Source: Chloroflexota bacterium
Lineage (GTDB): Bacteria > Chloroflexota > Anaerolineae > Anaerolineales > Villigracilaceae
Direction of reading: 5' to 3'
Length of the DNA stretch: 64,000 nucleotides
Assembly (NCBI GenBank): GCA_019873655.1
Contig: JAIOAU010000004.1
Coordinates: 1-64,000 of the forward strand
Shown here: positions 1 through 7,403 of the stretch, in pieces
Position numbering within the stretch: the stretch's first letter is position 1
Layout of the letters: each line of letters opens with the position of its first letter
Program-made: the position numbers and the translations under genes
The notes under the pieces: generated by a model
Database searches by the model: none
What the model saw: only the letters and a program-made list of their open reading frames with translations
What the model was told of the DNA's origin: nothing

Positions 1-271
1 ATCCGCGCATTCAACGGCGCTTGGCGCTTGCAGTCACCTGGTGACCTTTGGCGATCTCCTCGCATCATGGAGAACGATTCAACTTTATACAATTACGCAA
101 CAAATCTTCTCTTCAGCGTTGTAGAATTGACTTTGACAACTCGCTGTCCGATCTTGTTGTGCATGTGAATTTGTCGACAGGAAGGGTCATTGTGAACTGT
201 GATATGTGGATTGGGATAGTTTATATAAACCTGCATTTTCTTAACTCCTTATTCCGTTCCAAAAGATTACG
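1..271. other. AT-richer segment without a recognisable gene
   Basis: This stretch is visibly less GC-rich than the rest of the window. A 75-codon open frame on the plus strand (48-275) has no motif I recognise, no clear ribosome binding site and a composition unlike the neighbouring genes. I see no gene here. It lies just beyond the broken response regulator that ends at 272, so it may be foreign DNA or decayed sequence that interrupted the regulator. Confidence 0.4.
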
Positions 272-385
272 CTAGCAGACTCTGAAACAACCCCTCTGCC
301 TGCCGCTCTCGGCCTCGCAGACGCGCCGCAGTCCCTGGCGGAAGAGGCGGTGGTCATCGGCGAGGAGGAGGCGGAGGGGAGGCAT
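272..385 (-). pseudogene. Truncated NarL/FixJ-type response regulator, N-terminus only
   Basis: The minus strand from the ATG at 385 reads MPPLRLLLADDHRLFRQGLR, followed by RRVCEAESG. This is the start of a receiver domain with the acidic pair (DD), characteristic of NarL/FixJ regulators. After about 28 residues the match is lost and a stop occurs at 272-274, giving only 37 codons. The phosphoacceptor Asp, the rest of the receiver and the HTH domain are absent. The ATG lies 2 bases after the stop of a kinase remnant (388-505), the usual kinase-regulator operon arrangement. Truncation is seen directly; its cause (deletion or insertion) is inferred. Confidence 0.8.
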
Positions 386-387
386 AT

Positions 388-505
388 TTAGATTATAACC
401 CTCACCTCCGTTCCCTCGCCGGGGGCGGAGCGGACCTCGAAGCGGCCGTTGAGCATCTCCATCTCCTCTAGATCGCGTTCATGACCTTCCTTCGCGTCAA
501 TTCAT
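388..505 (-). pseudogene. 3' remnant of a histidine kinase (G2-box end of the ATPase domain)
   Basis: In frame on the minus strand this reads NGRFEVRSAPGEGTEVRVII and stop. It is the C-terminal end of a HATPase domain and closely matches the last residues of the intact kinase ending at 1241 (GGRFEVRSAPGEGTEVRARW). DNA identity is high over roughly 50 bases near 400-450. Upstream the frame stays open only to about 505. The rest of the kinase is missing, replaced by the PIN gene pair. It differs enough from the intact copy to be a paralogue's tail rather than a fresh duplicate. Confidence 0.8.
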
Positions 506-513
506 GCTATACT
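505..513 (+). promoter_or_regulatory. Extended -10 promoter element of the PIN gene
   Basis: TGCTATACT is an extended -10 box (TG plus TATACT at 508-513). It ends 6 bases before the GTG at 520, so transcription would start at or beside the start codon. No Shine-Dalgarno sequence fits in between, hence a leaderless mRNA is predicted. This is also the reason to prefer GTG 520 over ATG 481. Confidence 0.55.
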
Positions 514-519
514 CTAATT

Positions 520-963
520 GTGAGAATCTACCTGGATAATTGCGCGCTCAATCGTCCTTTCGATGACCTCCGTCAGGAACGCATTCGTCTTGAAGCCGAA
601 GCCGTCGTTTTGATTCTCGCCCGCCTGGAACGCAAAGAATGGACATGGTTGGGCAGTCAGATATTGAACCTCGAAATCGAGAAAACGCCCGACCCTGTCC
701 GCCGATCACACTTGAGCAGGATTGTCGAACACGTTCACCAGGTTCTGCCTGTTGGTGAAACCGTATTGAAACGGGCGCGAGTTCTGGCAGACATGGGCTT
801 TATCGGTTTCGATGCCGTCCATCTGGCCTGCGCCGAGATCGGAAAGGCAGATGTGTTCCTGACCACCGATGACCGTTTGCTCAAGATAGCCAGGCAACGC
901 GCGGTAGAGTTGCAGGTGAGAGTGGAGAATCCGCTCGACTGGCTGAAGGAGATGGTGAAATGA
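520..963 (+). CDS. PIN-domain ribonuclease, VapC-like toxin candidate
   Basis: The 147-residue protein from GTG 520 begins VRIYLDNCALNRPF, the typical first strand of a PIN domain with its metal-binding Asp. Further acidic residues fit the PIN active site: Glu in NLEIEKT, Asp in GFDAVHLACAE and Asp in LTTDDRLL. PIN proteins of this size are metal-dependent RNases, usually toxins. A longer start at ATG 481 would add 13 residues before the conserved strand and would place the promoter inside the gene. The next gene overlaps by 4 bases (ATGA), so the two are translationally coupled; the order toxin then small partner is opposite to the usual vapBC order. Toxin activity is inferred. Confidence 0.8.
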   Translation: MRIYLDNCALNRPFDDLRQERIRLEAEAVVLILARLERKEWTWLGSQILNLEIEKTPDPVRRSHLSRIVEHVHQVLPVGETVLKRARVLADMGFIGFDAVHLACAEIGKADVFLTTDDRLLKIARQRAVELQVRVENPLDWLKEMVK

Positions 964-1181
964 ACGTACAGATGATGACCCCACAACAAATCCGCGAGGC
1001 TGGTATCAAAGCCCTGACCCGCGAACTGGGCGTAGTGGGCATGATTCGCTTTCTGCAACAATTCGAACTGGGAAGCGGCGACTATTCCAAAGACCGCCAT
1101 GTCTGGCTGGATGATTACAGGGTGGAGGATATTGCCGGCATGATACGCGAACAAAAGGCCGTTTATCGGCGCAGAAAATAG
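960..1181 (+). CDS. Small partner of the PIN protein, antitoxin candidate
   Basis: This 73-residue protein starts within the end of the PIN gene (ATGA overlap). It begins MNVQMMTPQQIREAGIKALT and continues with a helical, charged region (GMIRFLQQFELGSGDYSKDR) and a basic end (YRRRK). No domain name comes to mind with certainty and no ribbon-helix-helix or AbrB motif is obvious. Coupling to a PIN gene and the size suggest an antitoxin or accessory factor. A good intrinsic terminator follows at 1206, so the two genes form a closed transcription unit. The function is an inference from position only. Confidence 0.6.
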   Translation: MNVQMMTPQQIREAGIKALTRELGVVGMIRFLQQFELGSGDYSKDRHVWLDDYRVEDIAGMIREQKAVYRRRK

Positions 1182-1205
1182 ACCAGTGTTGCCGAACGAA
1201 TCCAG

Positions 1206-1238
1206 AGGACTGGCCGCAGCAGGTCAGTCCTTTTGCTT
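1206..1238 (+). terminator. Intrinsic terminator after the PIN gene pair
   Basis: AGGACTG (1206-1212) pairs with CAGTCCT (1225-1231) and is followed by a T run (TTTTGCTTT). It lies between the plus-strand PIN pair and the convergent kinase gene that ends at 1241. Confidence 0.75.
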
Positions 1239-1240
1239 TG

Positions 1241-4200
1241 CTACCACCTCGCCCTCACCTCCGTCCCCTCCCCGGGGGCGGAGCGGACCTCGAAGCGGCC
1301 GCCGAGGGCCTCGACGCGCTCGCGCATCTGCCGCAGGCCGAAGTGACCGCCGCGCTCGCGGCGCGGCAGGTCGGCCGGGTCGAAGCCGACGCCGTCATCG
1401 CGCACGGCAAGCGAGACGCCGTCGGTCAAATCGAGCCGCACCTGCACGCTTCGCGCCCGGGCGTGCTTGGCGGCGTTGTGCAGCGCCTCCTGGACGATGC
1501 GGAAGAGGGTCGGTTCGAGGGCCGGGGGCACGCGGCCGCGCTCGCCCTGGACTTCCAGCGAGACGGCCAGACGGTTCTGCTCGCCGAACTCGGCCAGGAA
1601 CTTCTCCAGCGCGCCCCAGAAGCCGAGGGTCTCCAGGTCCACCGGGCGCAGGGCGAAGAGGACGCGGCGCACTTCGCGTATTTTCTCGCCCAGGAGGCGG
1701 TGCAGGCCGTCCAGTTCGGCCCTGGCCCGGGCCGGGTCGCGCTCGATGAGCGCCTGCCAGGTCCGTACCTGCAGGCGCAGGGCGGCCAAGTCTTGCGCCA
1801 GGCCATCGTGAATCTCGTGGGCGATGCGGCGGCGCTCCTCGGCGATGGCCTGCTCTTCGGAGCGGCGCGCCTTCTCGGCGGTGATGTCCTCCACGACCAG
1901 GATGCCGCGGCGCAGGTCGCCGGGCGGGGCGGAGGCGACGCTCAGGCGCAGGGGGATTTCGCTGCCGTCGGCGCGGCGGCCGACGGTTTCCAGCGTGAGG
2001 GTCTCGCCGGCAGTCAGCGCGAGGCGGCAGCGCGCCAGCGTCTCGGCGGGCAGGCAGGAGGAAAGGATTGTAGGACAGCCTTTCAAGGCTGTCCCTTTCG
2101 AGACTGTCTCTTCTGTTTCGACAGGCTGGAAAGCCTGTCCTACGCCGAACAGTTGCGCCCAGCGCGGGTTGAGGTGACGCGCCAGGGGCGGCTCCTCGCT
2201 GAAGTCGGCCTCGCAGACGCCCACCGGGGCGTTCTCGAACAGGGCGCGGAAGCGGGCCTCGCTCCGGCGCAGGGCGGCCACATAGCGCATCCGCCCGCCG
2301 ATGTACACCGAGGCCAGTCCCAGAACCGCCAGCCCGACGAGCAGGCGGAACCACCAGGTCTGCCAGAAAGCCGGCGCGATGACCACCGTCACAGCGACCC
2401 CCTCCTCGTTCCAGACGCCGTCGCTGTTGGCGGCCTTGACGCGGAAGAGGTAGCGGCCGGGCGGCAGGTTGGTGTAACTGGCGTAGCGGCGCGCGCCGCA
2501 GTAAATCCAGTCGGGATCGAAGCCCTCCAGGCGGTAGGCGTACTGGTTGCGGGCCGGGTCGGTGAAGTCGAGGGCGGCGAACTCGAAGGAGAAGAAGTTC
2601 TCGCGGTGGGTCAGGCGGATTTCGGCGCCGTTTTGCAGGCCGCCCTCGAAGGCGCGCGGCTGGTCGAAGACGCGGAAGGCGGTCAGGACGACCGGCGGCG
2701 GGACGGGATTGGCCGTCAGGCGCGCCGGGTAGAAGGCGTTGAAGCCATTGACGCCGCCGAAGAACATCTCGCCGTCGGCGGCGCGGGAGGCCGCGCCGAT
2801 GATGAAGGCTGTCCCTTGCAGGCCGTCGGCGGGGGTGTAGGCGCGCGCCGCGCCGGTGGCCGGGTCGAAGACGGCCAGGCCGCCGCCCATGGTCGCCAGC
2901 CAGAGTTTGCCGGTCTCATCGCCCAGGATGGCGACGATGGAGTCGTCCGGCAAGCCGTTCTCGGTGGTGAAGACGGTGCAAGACGGCTCACAGGCAGCGG
3001 GTTGGCCGCACAGCCATTCCAAGCGGTTCAGCCCGGCGTGCGTGCCGACCCAGAGCGTCCCATCCGCGCCCTCGTAGAGCGACCAGACGAAGTCGTGGCT
3101 CAGGGCGCGCGGATTGGCCGGGTCGGCGCGGTACTGGACGAAGGTTTCGGTTCGAGGGTCGAAGCGGACGAGGCCGTTGTAGACGCCGAGCCAGAGCGCG
3201 CCGTCGCGCGTCTGAATCAGGGCGCGCACGCCGTAGGTGTTGGGGAAGCCGTCCGGCGCGCCAGTGTAGGCGTAGCGGGTGAGCGCACGGGTCCGAGGGT
3301 CGAAGCGGATGAGGGCGCCGGGTTCTTCCGTCCCGATCCAGAGCGCGCCGTCGGCGGCCTCGAGGATGACCTTGACCGCGCCGCCGCCGTCCCAAGCGAA
3401 ATGCTCGAAACGGTCGGCGCGGCGGTCGAGGCGGTCGAGACCGGCCTGGGTGCCGATCCACAGGTCGCGGCGCGAGTCCTCGTAGAGGGCGGTGACGTGG
3501 TCGTGGCTAAGGCTGGACGGGTCGGCGGGGTCGTGGCGGAAGTGGGTCGCCTGGCCGGTGCGGCGGTCGAGGCGGTCGAGGCCGCCGTCGTGCAGGCCGA
3601 CCCAGACGAAGCCCTGGGAATCCTTGAGCACCGCGCCGACGACCGGGGCGGCGAGCGAGTTCGGATCGCCGGGGCGGGGGGCGTAGTGGTCGAAGCGCAG
3701 GCGGGCGCGGGCGTACTGGCTGACGCCGCCGGCGGTGGCGATCCACAGGTTGCCGCTGCGGTCGAGGGCCAGGGCATTGACGGCGTCGCTGCTCAGGCTG
3801 AAGGGATCGAGCGGATCGCGGCGGTAGGTTTCGAGGCGGGCGTAGGCCGGGTCGAAACGGTGCAGGCCGTCGGCGCTGCCGAGCCAGAGCGATTCGCCAT
3901 CCCACAGGAGGGCGGCGACCTGCTGGCCGCGCAGGGGTTCGTAGAACTCGCGGTAGGCGCGGCGGAGGCGGTCGAAGCGCGCCAGGCCGCCGCTTTCCGG
4001 CTGGTGGTAGTCGCCGCCGCCGACCCAGAGACTGCCGTCGGGGGCGAGCGCCAGGGCGGCGACGCGCGTCAGGGACGGCGCGCCGGCTCGACTGCGCTCG
4101 CCGGAACCCGGCGGCGGGTCCGGGAAGGATGCGAAGCGGCCGGTGCGGGGGTCGAGGGCGGCCAGTCCGCCGTACTCGGTCCCAATCCAGAGCGTCCCGT

Positions 4201-4759
4201 CGTCATCGAAGAGCAGGGCGTTAATGTGGTCGTCGGGCAGACTGGCGGGGTCGGCCGGGTCGTGCAGGAACTGGAGGAAAGTCTCGGAGTCTGGGTCGTA
4301 GCGGAAGAGGCCGCTGCCGGCGGTGCCGATCCAGAGATGACCGGCGGCGTCCTCGGCAAAGGCGCGCACCGATTCGTAGACTTCGGGGTGGTGGACGAAA
4401 CGCCCGCTGGCGGCGTCGTAGTGGTCGAGGCCGCTGACCGTGCCGACCCACAGGCGGCCGCGGCGGTCCTCGAACAGGGCGGCGACGGTGTCGTTGACGA
4501 GCGAGTCAGGGTCCGAGCGGCGGTGGCGGAAGACGGTGAAGGTGTAGCCGTCGTAGCGCGCCAGGCCGCGCTGGGTGCCGAACCACAGGTAGCCGGCGCG
4601 GTCCTGCAGGATGCAGTTGACCAGATCGTGCGGCAGGCCGTCGGCGCTGGTCAGGCGGGTGAAGCGCAGGCTGGATTGGGCGGCGACGGGGGAGGCGGCG
4701 AGGAGCAGGGCGCAGGCCAGCGCCGCGCAGAGCAGACGGACGAGGCGGCGGGCGTTCAT
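1241..4759 (-). CDS. Two-component regulator propeller sensor histidine kinase
   Basis: About 1172 residues. A signal peptide (NARRLVRLLCAALACALLL) leads into a long periplasmic beta-propeller built of repeats such as 'DRAGYLWFGTQRGLARYD' and 'LWIGTQAGLDRLDR', then a Y_Y_Y domain (YAYRLEGFDPDW), one membrane helix near residue 805, a PAS region, a HisKA_3 dimerisation box (RRRIAHEIHDGLAQDLA, about residue 975) and a HATPase end (DDGVGFDP, HFGLRQMRERVEALGG). The HisKA_3 type normally pairs with NarL-type regulators; the only one nearby is the remnant at 272-385. ATG 4759 is chosen; TTG 4771 adds four residues. An extended -10 (TGCTACAAT, 4783-4791) sits just upstream and no Shine-Dalgarno is visible. 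A palindromic repeat is inserted in frame in the PAS region (2070-2143). Confidence 0.93.
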   Translation of the reverse strand: MNARRLVRLLCAALACALLLAASPVAAQSSLRFTRLTSADGLPHDLVNCILQDRAGYLWFGTQRGLARYDGYTFTVFRHRRSDPDSLVNDTVAALFEDRRGRLWVGTVSGLDHYDAASGRFVHHPEVYESVRAFAEDAAGHLWIGTAGSGLFRYDPDSETFLQFLHDPADPASLPDDHINALLFDDDGTLWIGTEYGGLAALDPRTGRFASFPDPPPGSGERSRAGAPSLTRVAALALAPDGSLWVGGGDYHQPESGGLARFDRLRRAYREFYEPLRGQQVAALLWDGESLWLGSADGLHRFDPAYARLETYRRDPLDPFSLSSDAVNALALDRSGNLWIATAGGVSQYARARLRFDHYAPRPGDPNSLAAPVVGAVLKDSQGFVWVGLHDGGLDRLDRRTGQATHFRHDPADPSSLSHDHVTALYEDSRRDLWIGTQAGLDRLDRRADRFEHFAWDGGGAVKVILEAADGALWIGTEEPGALIRFDPRTRALTRYAYTGAPDGFPNTYGVRALIQTRDGALWLGVYNGLVRFDPRTETFVQYRADPANPRALSHDFVWSLYEGADGTLWVGTHAGLNRLEWLCGQPAACEPSCTVFTTENGLPDDSIVAILGDETGKLWLATMGGGLAVFDPATGAARAYTPADGLQGTAFIIGAASRAADGEMFFGGVNGFNAFYPARLTANPVPPPVVLTAFRVFDQPRAFEGGLQNGAEIRLTHRENFFSFEFAALDFTDPARNQYAYRLEGFDPDWIYCGARRYASYTNLPPGRYLFRVKAANSDGVWNEEGVAVTVVIAPAFWQTWWFRLLVGLAVLGLASVYIGGRMRYVAALRRSEARFRALFENAPVGVCEADFSEEPPLARHLNPRWAQLFGVGQAFQPVETEETVSKGTALKGCPTILSSCLPAETLARCRLALTAGETLTLETVGRRADGSEIPLRLSVASAPPGDLRRGILVVEDITAEKARRSEEQAIAEERRRIAHEIHDGLAQDLAALRLQVRTWQALIERDPARARAELDGLHRLLGEKIREVRRVLFALRPVDLETLGFWGALEKFLAEFGEQNRLAVSLEVQGERGRVPPALEPTLFRIVQEALHNAAKHARARSVQVRLDLTDGVSLAVRDDGVGFDPADLPRRERGGHFGLRQMRERVEALGGRFEVRSAPGEGTEVRARW
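2070..2143. repeat. Palindromic repeat inserted in frame inside the propeller kinase
   Basis: GTAGGACAGCC at 2070 and GGCTG..AGCCTGTCCTAC ending at 2143 are the same family as the intergenic repeats at 6623, 14776 and 18137. Two facing copies are separated by a short spacer. The kinase frame reads straight through it, giving GQAFQPVETEETVSKGTALK, between WAQLFGV and LPAETLARC. This breaks a PAS-like region by roughly 25 residues without stopping translation. Confidence 0.9.
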
Positions 4760-4877
4760 AGGCAGGCGCAAGAGACATATTTATTGTAGCACGGCAGACC
4801 TTTGAAAAGAACGGCGGGGCGAGAAAACGGCCTTTAAAATTATTAAAGTTGAAATCAAAATAATTGAAATATACATA

Positions 4878-4905
4878 TTGACAATTCAAAAATTCGATAT
4901 ATAAT
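4878..4905 (+). promoter_or_regulatory. Near-consensus sigma-70-type promoter of the DUF2089 operon
   Basis: TTGACA (4878-4883) and TATAAT (4900-4905) are separated by 16 bases in a strongly AT-rich stretch (about 4830-4925). The rest of the 4772-4994 gap also holds the kinase promoter on the minus strand. The predicted transcript starts near 4912, leaving an 80-base leader before the ATG at 4995. Confidence 0.85.
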
Positions 4906-4994
4906 TTAAACAAGATTAATAAGCGATTCAATCCGAAGGAACGGGAGGCAGAAATGAACGTCTATTCGATCCGGTCCGAAGCCAGGAGGGGACG

Positions 4995-5375
4995 ATGAAC
5001 GCGACCATTACCAAGTGCCCGGTCTGCGACGGCGAACTGACCGTCACCCGCCTGCACTGCGACGCCTGCGACATCACCATCGAAGGCCGTTTTGCCAGCG
5101 GCGTCTTCGCCGGCCTGACGCCCGAGCAGTTGGATTTCATCGAAACCTTTGTGCGCGTCGAGGGCAAGATGAACCGCATGGCCGATGAGATGGGCGTCTC
5201 CTACCCCACCCTGCGCAACCGCCTGCACGACATCATCCGCGCCCTGGGCTACGAACCGGGCCGGGACGAAGCGCCCGAAATCTCGGACGAGAAGCGCCGC
5301 GCCGTGCTGGAGCAACTCGACGCCGGTCAGATTTCTGCAGAAGAGGCCATGCGCCTCCTGCAGGGAGAGGAGTGA
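4995..5375 (+). CDS. DUF2089 family protein (zinc ribbon plus HTH)
   Basis: 126 residues. The N-terminus carries a zinc ribbon (CPVCDGE, then CDACDI), followed by a helix-turn-helix-like segment (NRMADEMGVSYPTLRNRLHD) typical of DUF2089, and ends with a short SHOCT-like helical hairpin (AVLEQLDAGQISAEEAMRLL). A strong Shine-Dalgarno (AGGAGG) precedes the ATG. The same C-terminal hairpin recurs in the next three non-transporter genes, so the four proteins probably interact or are regulated together. DUF2089 proteins are thought to be regulators; DNA binding here is inferred from the HTH. It is the first gene of the operon behind the 4878 promoter and starts 3 bases before the next gene's ATG. 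Confidence 0.88.
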   Translation: MNATITKCPVCDGELTVTRLHCDACDITIEGRFASGVFAGLTPEQLDFIETFVRVEGKMNRMADEMGVSYPTLRNRLHDIIRALGYEPGRDEAPEISDEKRRAVLEQLDAGQISAEEAMRLLQGEE

Positions 5376-5378
5376 ATC

Positions 5379-6626
5379 ATGCAACAGCAAACCATCTCGG
5401 TTGACCCCGGCCTTCCGGTCCGGGTGAGCGCGGTCGCCGGCGATCTGCGCGTGGCCGGCTGGGAGCGCGCCGAAGTGATGGCCAAAACCGACGGCGACCG
5501 CCTGACGCTGGTCGTCGAAGACGGCGAGGCGCGCGTCGCCTGCGACGAAAATCTGATTCTCTATCTGCCGCGCGCCGCCGCGCTGATCGTCGAAAGCGTA
5601 GCCGGCGACGCCAGCCTGCAGGCCCTGCACGGTCCGCTGCGCCTCGGACCCGTGGCCGGCGACGTGACCATGAACGACCTCGGCCCGGTGGACGCCGAGA
5701 CCATCGCCGGCGACGCCTCCCTGCGTCATGTCGGCCCCTTCTCGGCCAAATCCATCTCCGGCGATTTCGTCCTGCGCGGCTGCAAGGGCGACTGCGTCCT
5801 CGAAACGGTCGGCGGCGACGCCTCCCTGCGCGACGTGGAGGGCCGCCTGGTCATTCAGAGCGTCGGCTCGGACCTGTACGCCCGCGGCGTGCGCGGCGGC
5901 GTCAATGTGAGCGCCGGCGCGGACGTGACCCTCTACCTCGAACCGGGCCCCAACGGCCTCTACCACGTCTCGGCCGGAGATGACCTGCTCCTCCGCCTGC
6001 CAAAGGATGCCCAGGTGGAACTGCATCTCGTTGGCAGCGATCCCCAAAATATCCAGGTGGATATTCCCGGCGTGGAACTCTCCGGCGACGCCAGCGCGTA
6101 TGACCTCGTCCTTGGGCCGCAGACGGAAAACATCGCCAAAATGCATCTGACCGCCGGCGGCGATCTGCTGGTCACCAGCCGGGCCGACGCCTGGGACTCG
6201 GCCGCCGAGTTCGGCGTCGGCATGCGCGACGCCTCCGAGTGGAGCATCCCCGAAGTCCCGCCCATTCCTCCCATCCCACCCATCCCGCCCGACCTTTCGG
6301 AGCGCATCAACCGGCGCGTCCAGGCGGCGATGGAGCGCTCGCGCGAGCGCGTCGAGGCCGCCTCGCGGCGAGCGGAAATCAAAGTCGAGGCGGCGATGCG
6401 CCGCGCCGAGGCGAAGGCGCGCGCCGCCGAGGTCCGCGCCCGCCGCGGCCAGGTGCAGATGAACATCGGCCGCTGGAACTGGGACCTGACCCCGCGCGGC
6501 CCGGTCGAGAAGGCCGACGCCGTCACCGAAGCAGAACGGCTGCAAATCCTGAAGATGCTCCAGGAGAAGAAAATCACCGTCGAAGAGGCCGAGAAACTCC
6601 TGGCCGCCCTGGAAGGCAAGTTGTAG
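5379..6626 (+). CDS. DUF4097 beta-strand repeat protein with C-terminal SHOCT-like hairpin
   Basis: 415 residues. The first 270 form a repetitive beta-rich (adhesin-like) solenoid with recurring 'AGDASLR', 'GGDASLRD' and 'SVAGDLRV' turns, the DUF4097 pattern. A proline linker (PPIPPIPPIPPD) leads to an Arg/Glu/Ala-rich predicted coiled coil (about 310-370) and a terminal hairpin (ILKMLQEKKITVEEAEKLL). DUF4097/SHOCT proteins occur in envelope-stress systems (LiaX/YvlB type); that role is inferred. No signal peptide or membrane helix is visible. It follows the DUF2089 gene by 3 bases. Its stop codon TAG (6624-6626) is the first TAG of an intergenic repeat, so the repeat fixes the C-terminus. 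Confidence 0.88.
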   Translation: MQQQTISVDPGLPVRVSAVAGDLRVAGWERAEVMAKTDGDRLTLVVEDGEARVACDENLILYLPRAAALIVESVAGDASLQALHGPLRLGPVAGDVTMNDLGPVDAETIAGDASLRHVGPFSAKSISGDFVLRGCKGDCVLETVGGDASLRDVEGRLVIQSVGSDLYARGVRGGVNVSAGADVTLYLEPGPNGLYHVSAGDDLLLRLPKDAQVELHLVGSDPQNIQVDIPGVELSGDASAYDLVLGPQTENIAKMHLTAGGDLLVTSRADAWDSAAEFGVGMRDASEWSIPEVPPIPPIPPIPPDLSERINRRVQAAMERSRERVEAASRRAEIKVEAAMRRAEAKARAAEVRARRGQVQMNIGRWNWDLTPRGPVEKADAVTEAERLQILKMLQEKKITVEEAEKLLAALEGKL

Positions 6627-6732
6627 GACGGCTTGTCCAGGTTGTCATAACAACAGAATCCTTTCGTAGGACAGCCTTTCCAGGCTGTCATAACAACAGA
6701 ATCCTTTCGTAGGACAGCCTTTCCAGGCTGTC
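6623..6732. repeat. Three copies of the GTAGGACAGCC palindromic repeat, 43-bp period
   Basis: Copies start at 6623, 6666 and 6709. Each is GTAGGACAGCC, a TTTCCA-type loop and GGCTGTC, separated by a 19-base linker that is itself conserved (ATAACAACAGAATCC plus TTTC). The first copy is diverged. It fills the gap between the DUF4097 gene and the next gene and supplies the TAG stop of the former. The hairpins could attenuate or protect the operon mRNA; this is a guess. Confidence 0.9.
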
Positions 6733-6752
6733 AGAACAGAAGGAGAATTCCG

Positions 6753-7397
6753 ATGACCGAAGAGGAACGCAACCAAATTCTAAGAATGATTGCCGAGGGC
6801 AAGATCACCGCCGAAGACGGCCTCAAGTTGATGAAAGCGCTCGAAGAGGCCGAACCGGCAGCGCCCGAGGAGGAACTGCCGCCGGAAGGTGAAGAGAGCG
6901 ACCGCGCCTGGCGCGCGCAACGTTCCGGCCTGGACGCCGACCCGCGCATCGAACGCGTCAAGTCCACGGCGCGGCGTCTGTGGCAGATTCCGTTCTGGAT
7001 CGGCCTGGCGGTCGTCCTGCTCAGCGCCTGGGGCATGTACGCCCTCCTGCAGGGGCCGGGCATGAATTTCTGGTTCTTCTGCCTGATCCTGCCGCTGTTC
7101 CTGGGCGTGCTGATCATGGCCGCCGCAGCCGGGACGCGCACCGCGCGCTGGATTTTCGTGGACGTCCACCAGAAGCCGGGCGAGAAGCCGAAGCGCATCT
7201 TTTTCGGCTTTCCCCTGCCGCTTGGACTGATTGCCTGGTTCTTCCGCACCTTCGGCCGCAAGATGGATGAATTCAAAGAGACGAATGTGGACGAGGTGAT
7301 TCAAGTGCTGGAAACCGGCTTCACCGGCGAGGAGCCGCTGGTCGTCAACGTGGACGAGGGCGAAGACGGCGAGCGCGTGCGGGTGTATATCGGATAA
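6753..7397 (+). CDS. SHOCT-like hairpin membrane protein
   Basis: 214 residues. An N-terminal helical hairpin (QILRMIAEGKITAEDGLKLM) matches the C-terminal hairpin of the previous gene. Two membrane helices follow (about 78-97, IPFWIGLAVVLLSAWGMYAL, and about 102-125). A soluble C-terminal tail (VDEVIQVLETGFTGEEPLVV) ends with an acidic stretch. The C-terminal part resembles that of the small protein at 8750. A Shine-Dalgarno (GAAGGAG) lies upstream. It belongs to the same operon as 4995-6626 despite the repeat block. Likely a membrane partner of the DUF4097 protein; no enzymatic motif is seen. Confidence 0.8.
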   Translation: MTEEERNQILRMIAEGKITAEDGLKLMKALEEAEPAAPEEELPPEGEESDRAWRAQRSGLDADPRIERVKSTARRLWQIPFWIGLAVVLLSAWGMYALLQGPGMNFWFFCLILPLFLGVLIMAAAAGTRTARWIFVDVHQKPGEKPKRIFFGFPLPLGLIAWFFRTFGRKMDEFKETNVDEVIQVLETGFTGEEPLVVNVDEGEDGERVRVYIG

Positions 7398-7403
7398 GCG
7401 CCT

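Noticed and set aside
48-275. 75-codon open frame on the plus strand
   Set aside because: No motif, no ribosome binding site, and its end overlaps the regulator remnant on the other strand.
1238-4789. Long plus-strand open frame opposite the propeller kinase
   Set aside because: It mirrors the GC-rich codon bias of the kinase, whose minus-strand protein has clear domains in order; the plus-strand translation has none.
4962-6545. Long minus-strand open frame opposite DUF2089/DUF4097
   Set aside because: A mirror of the plus-strand codon bias; the plus-strand proteins have clear families and Shine-Dalgarno sites.
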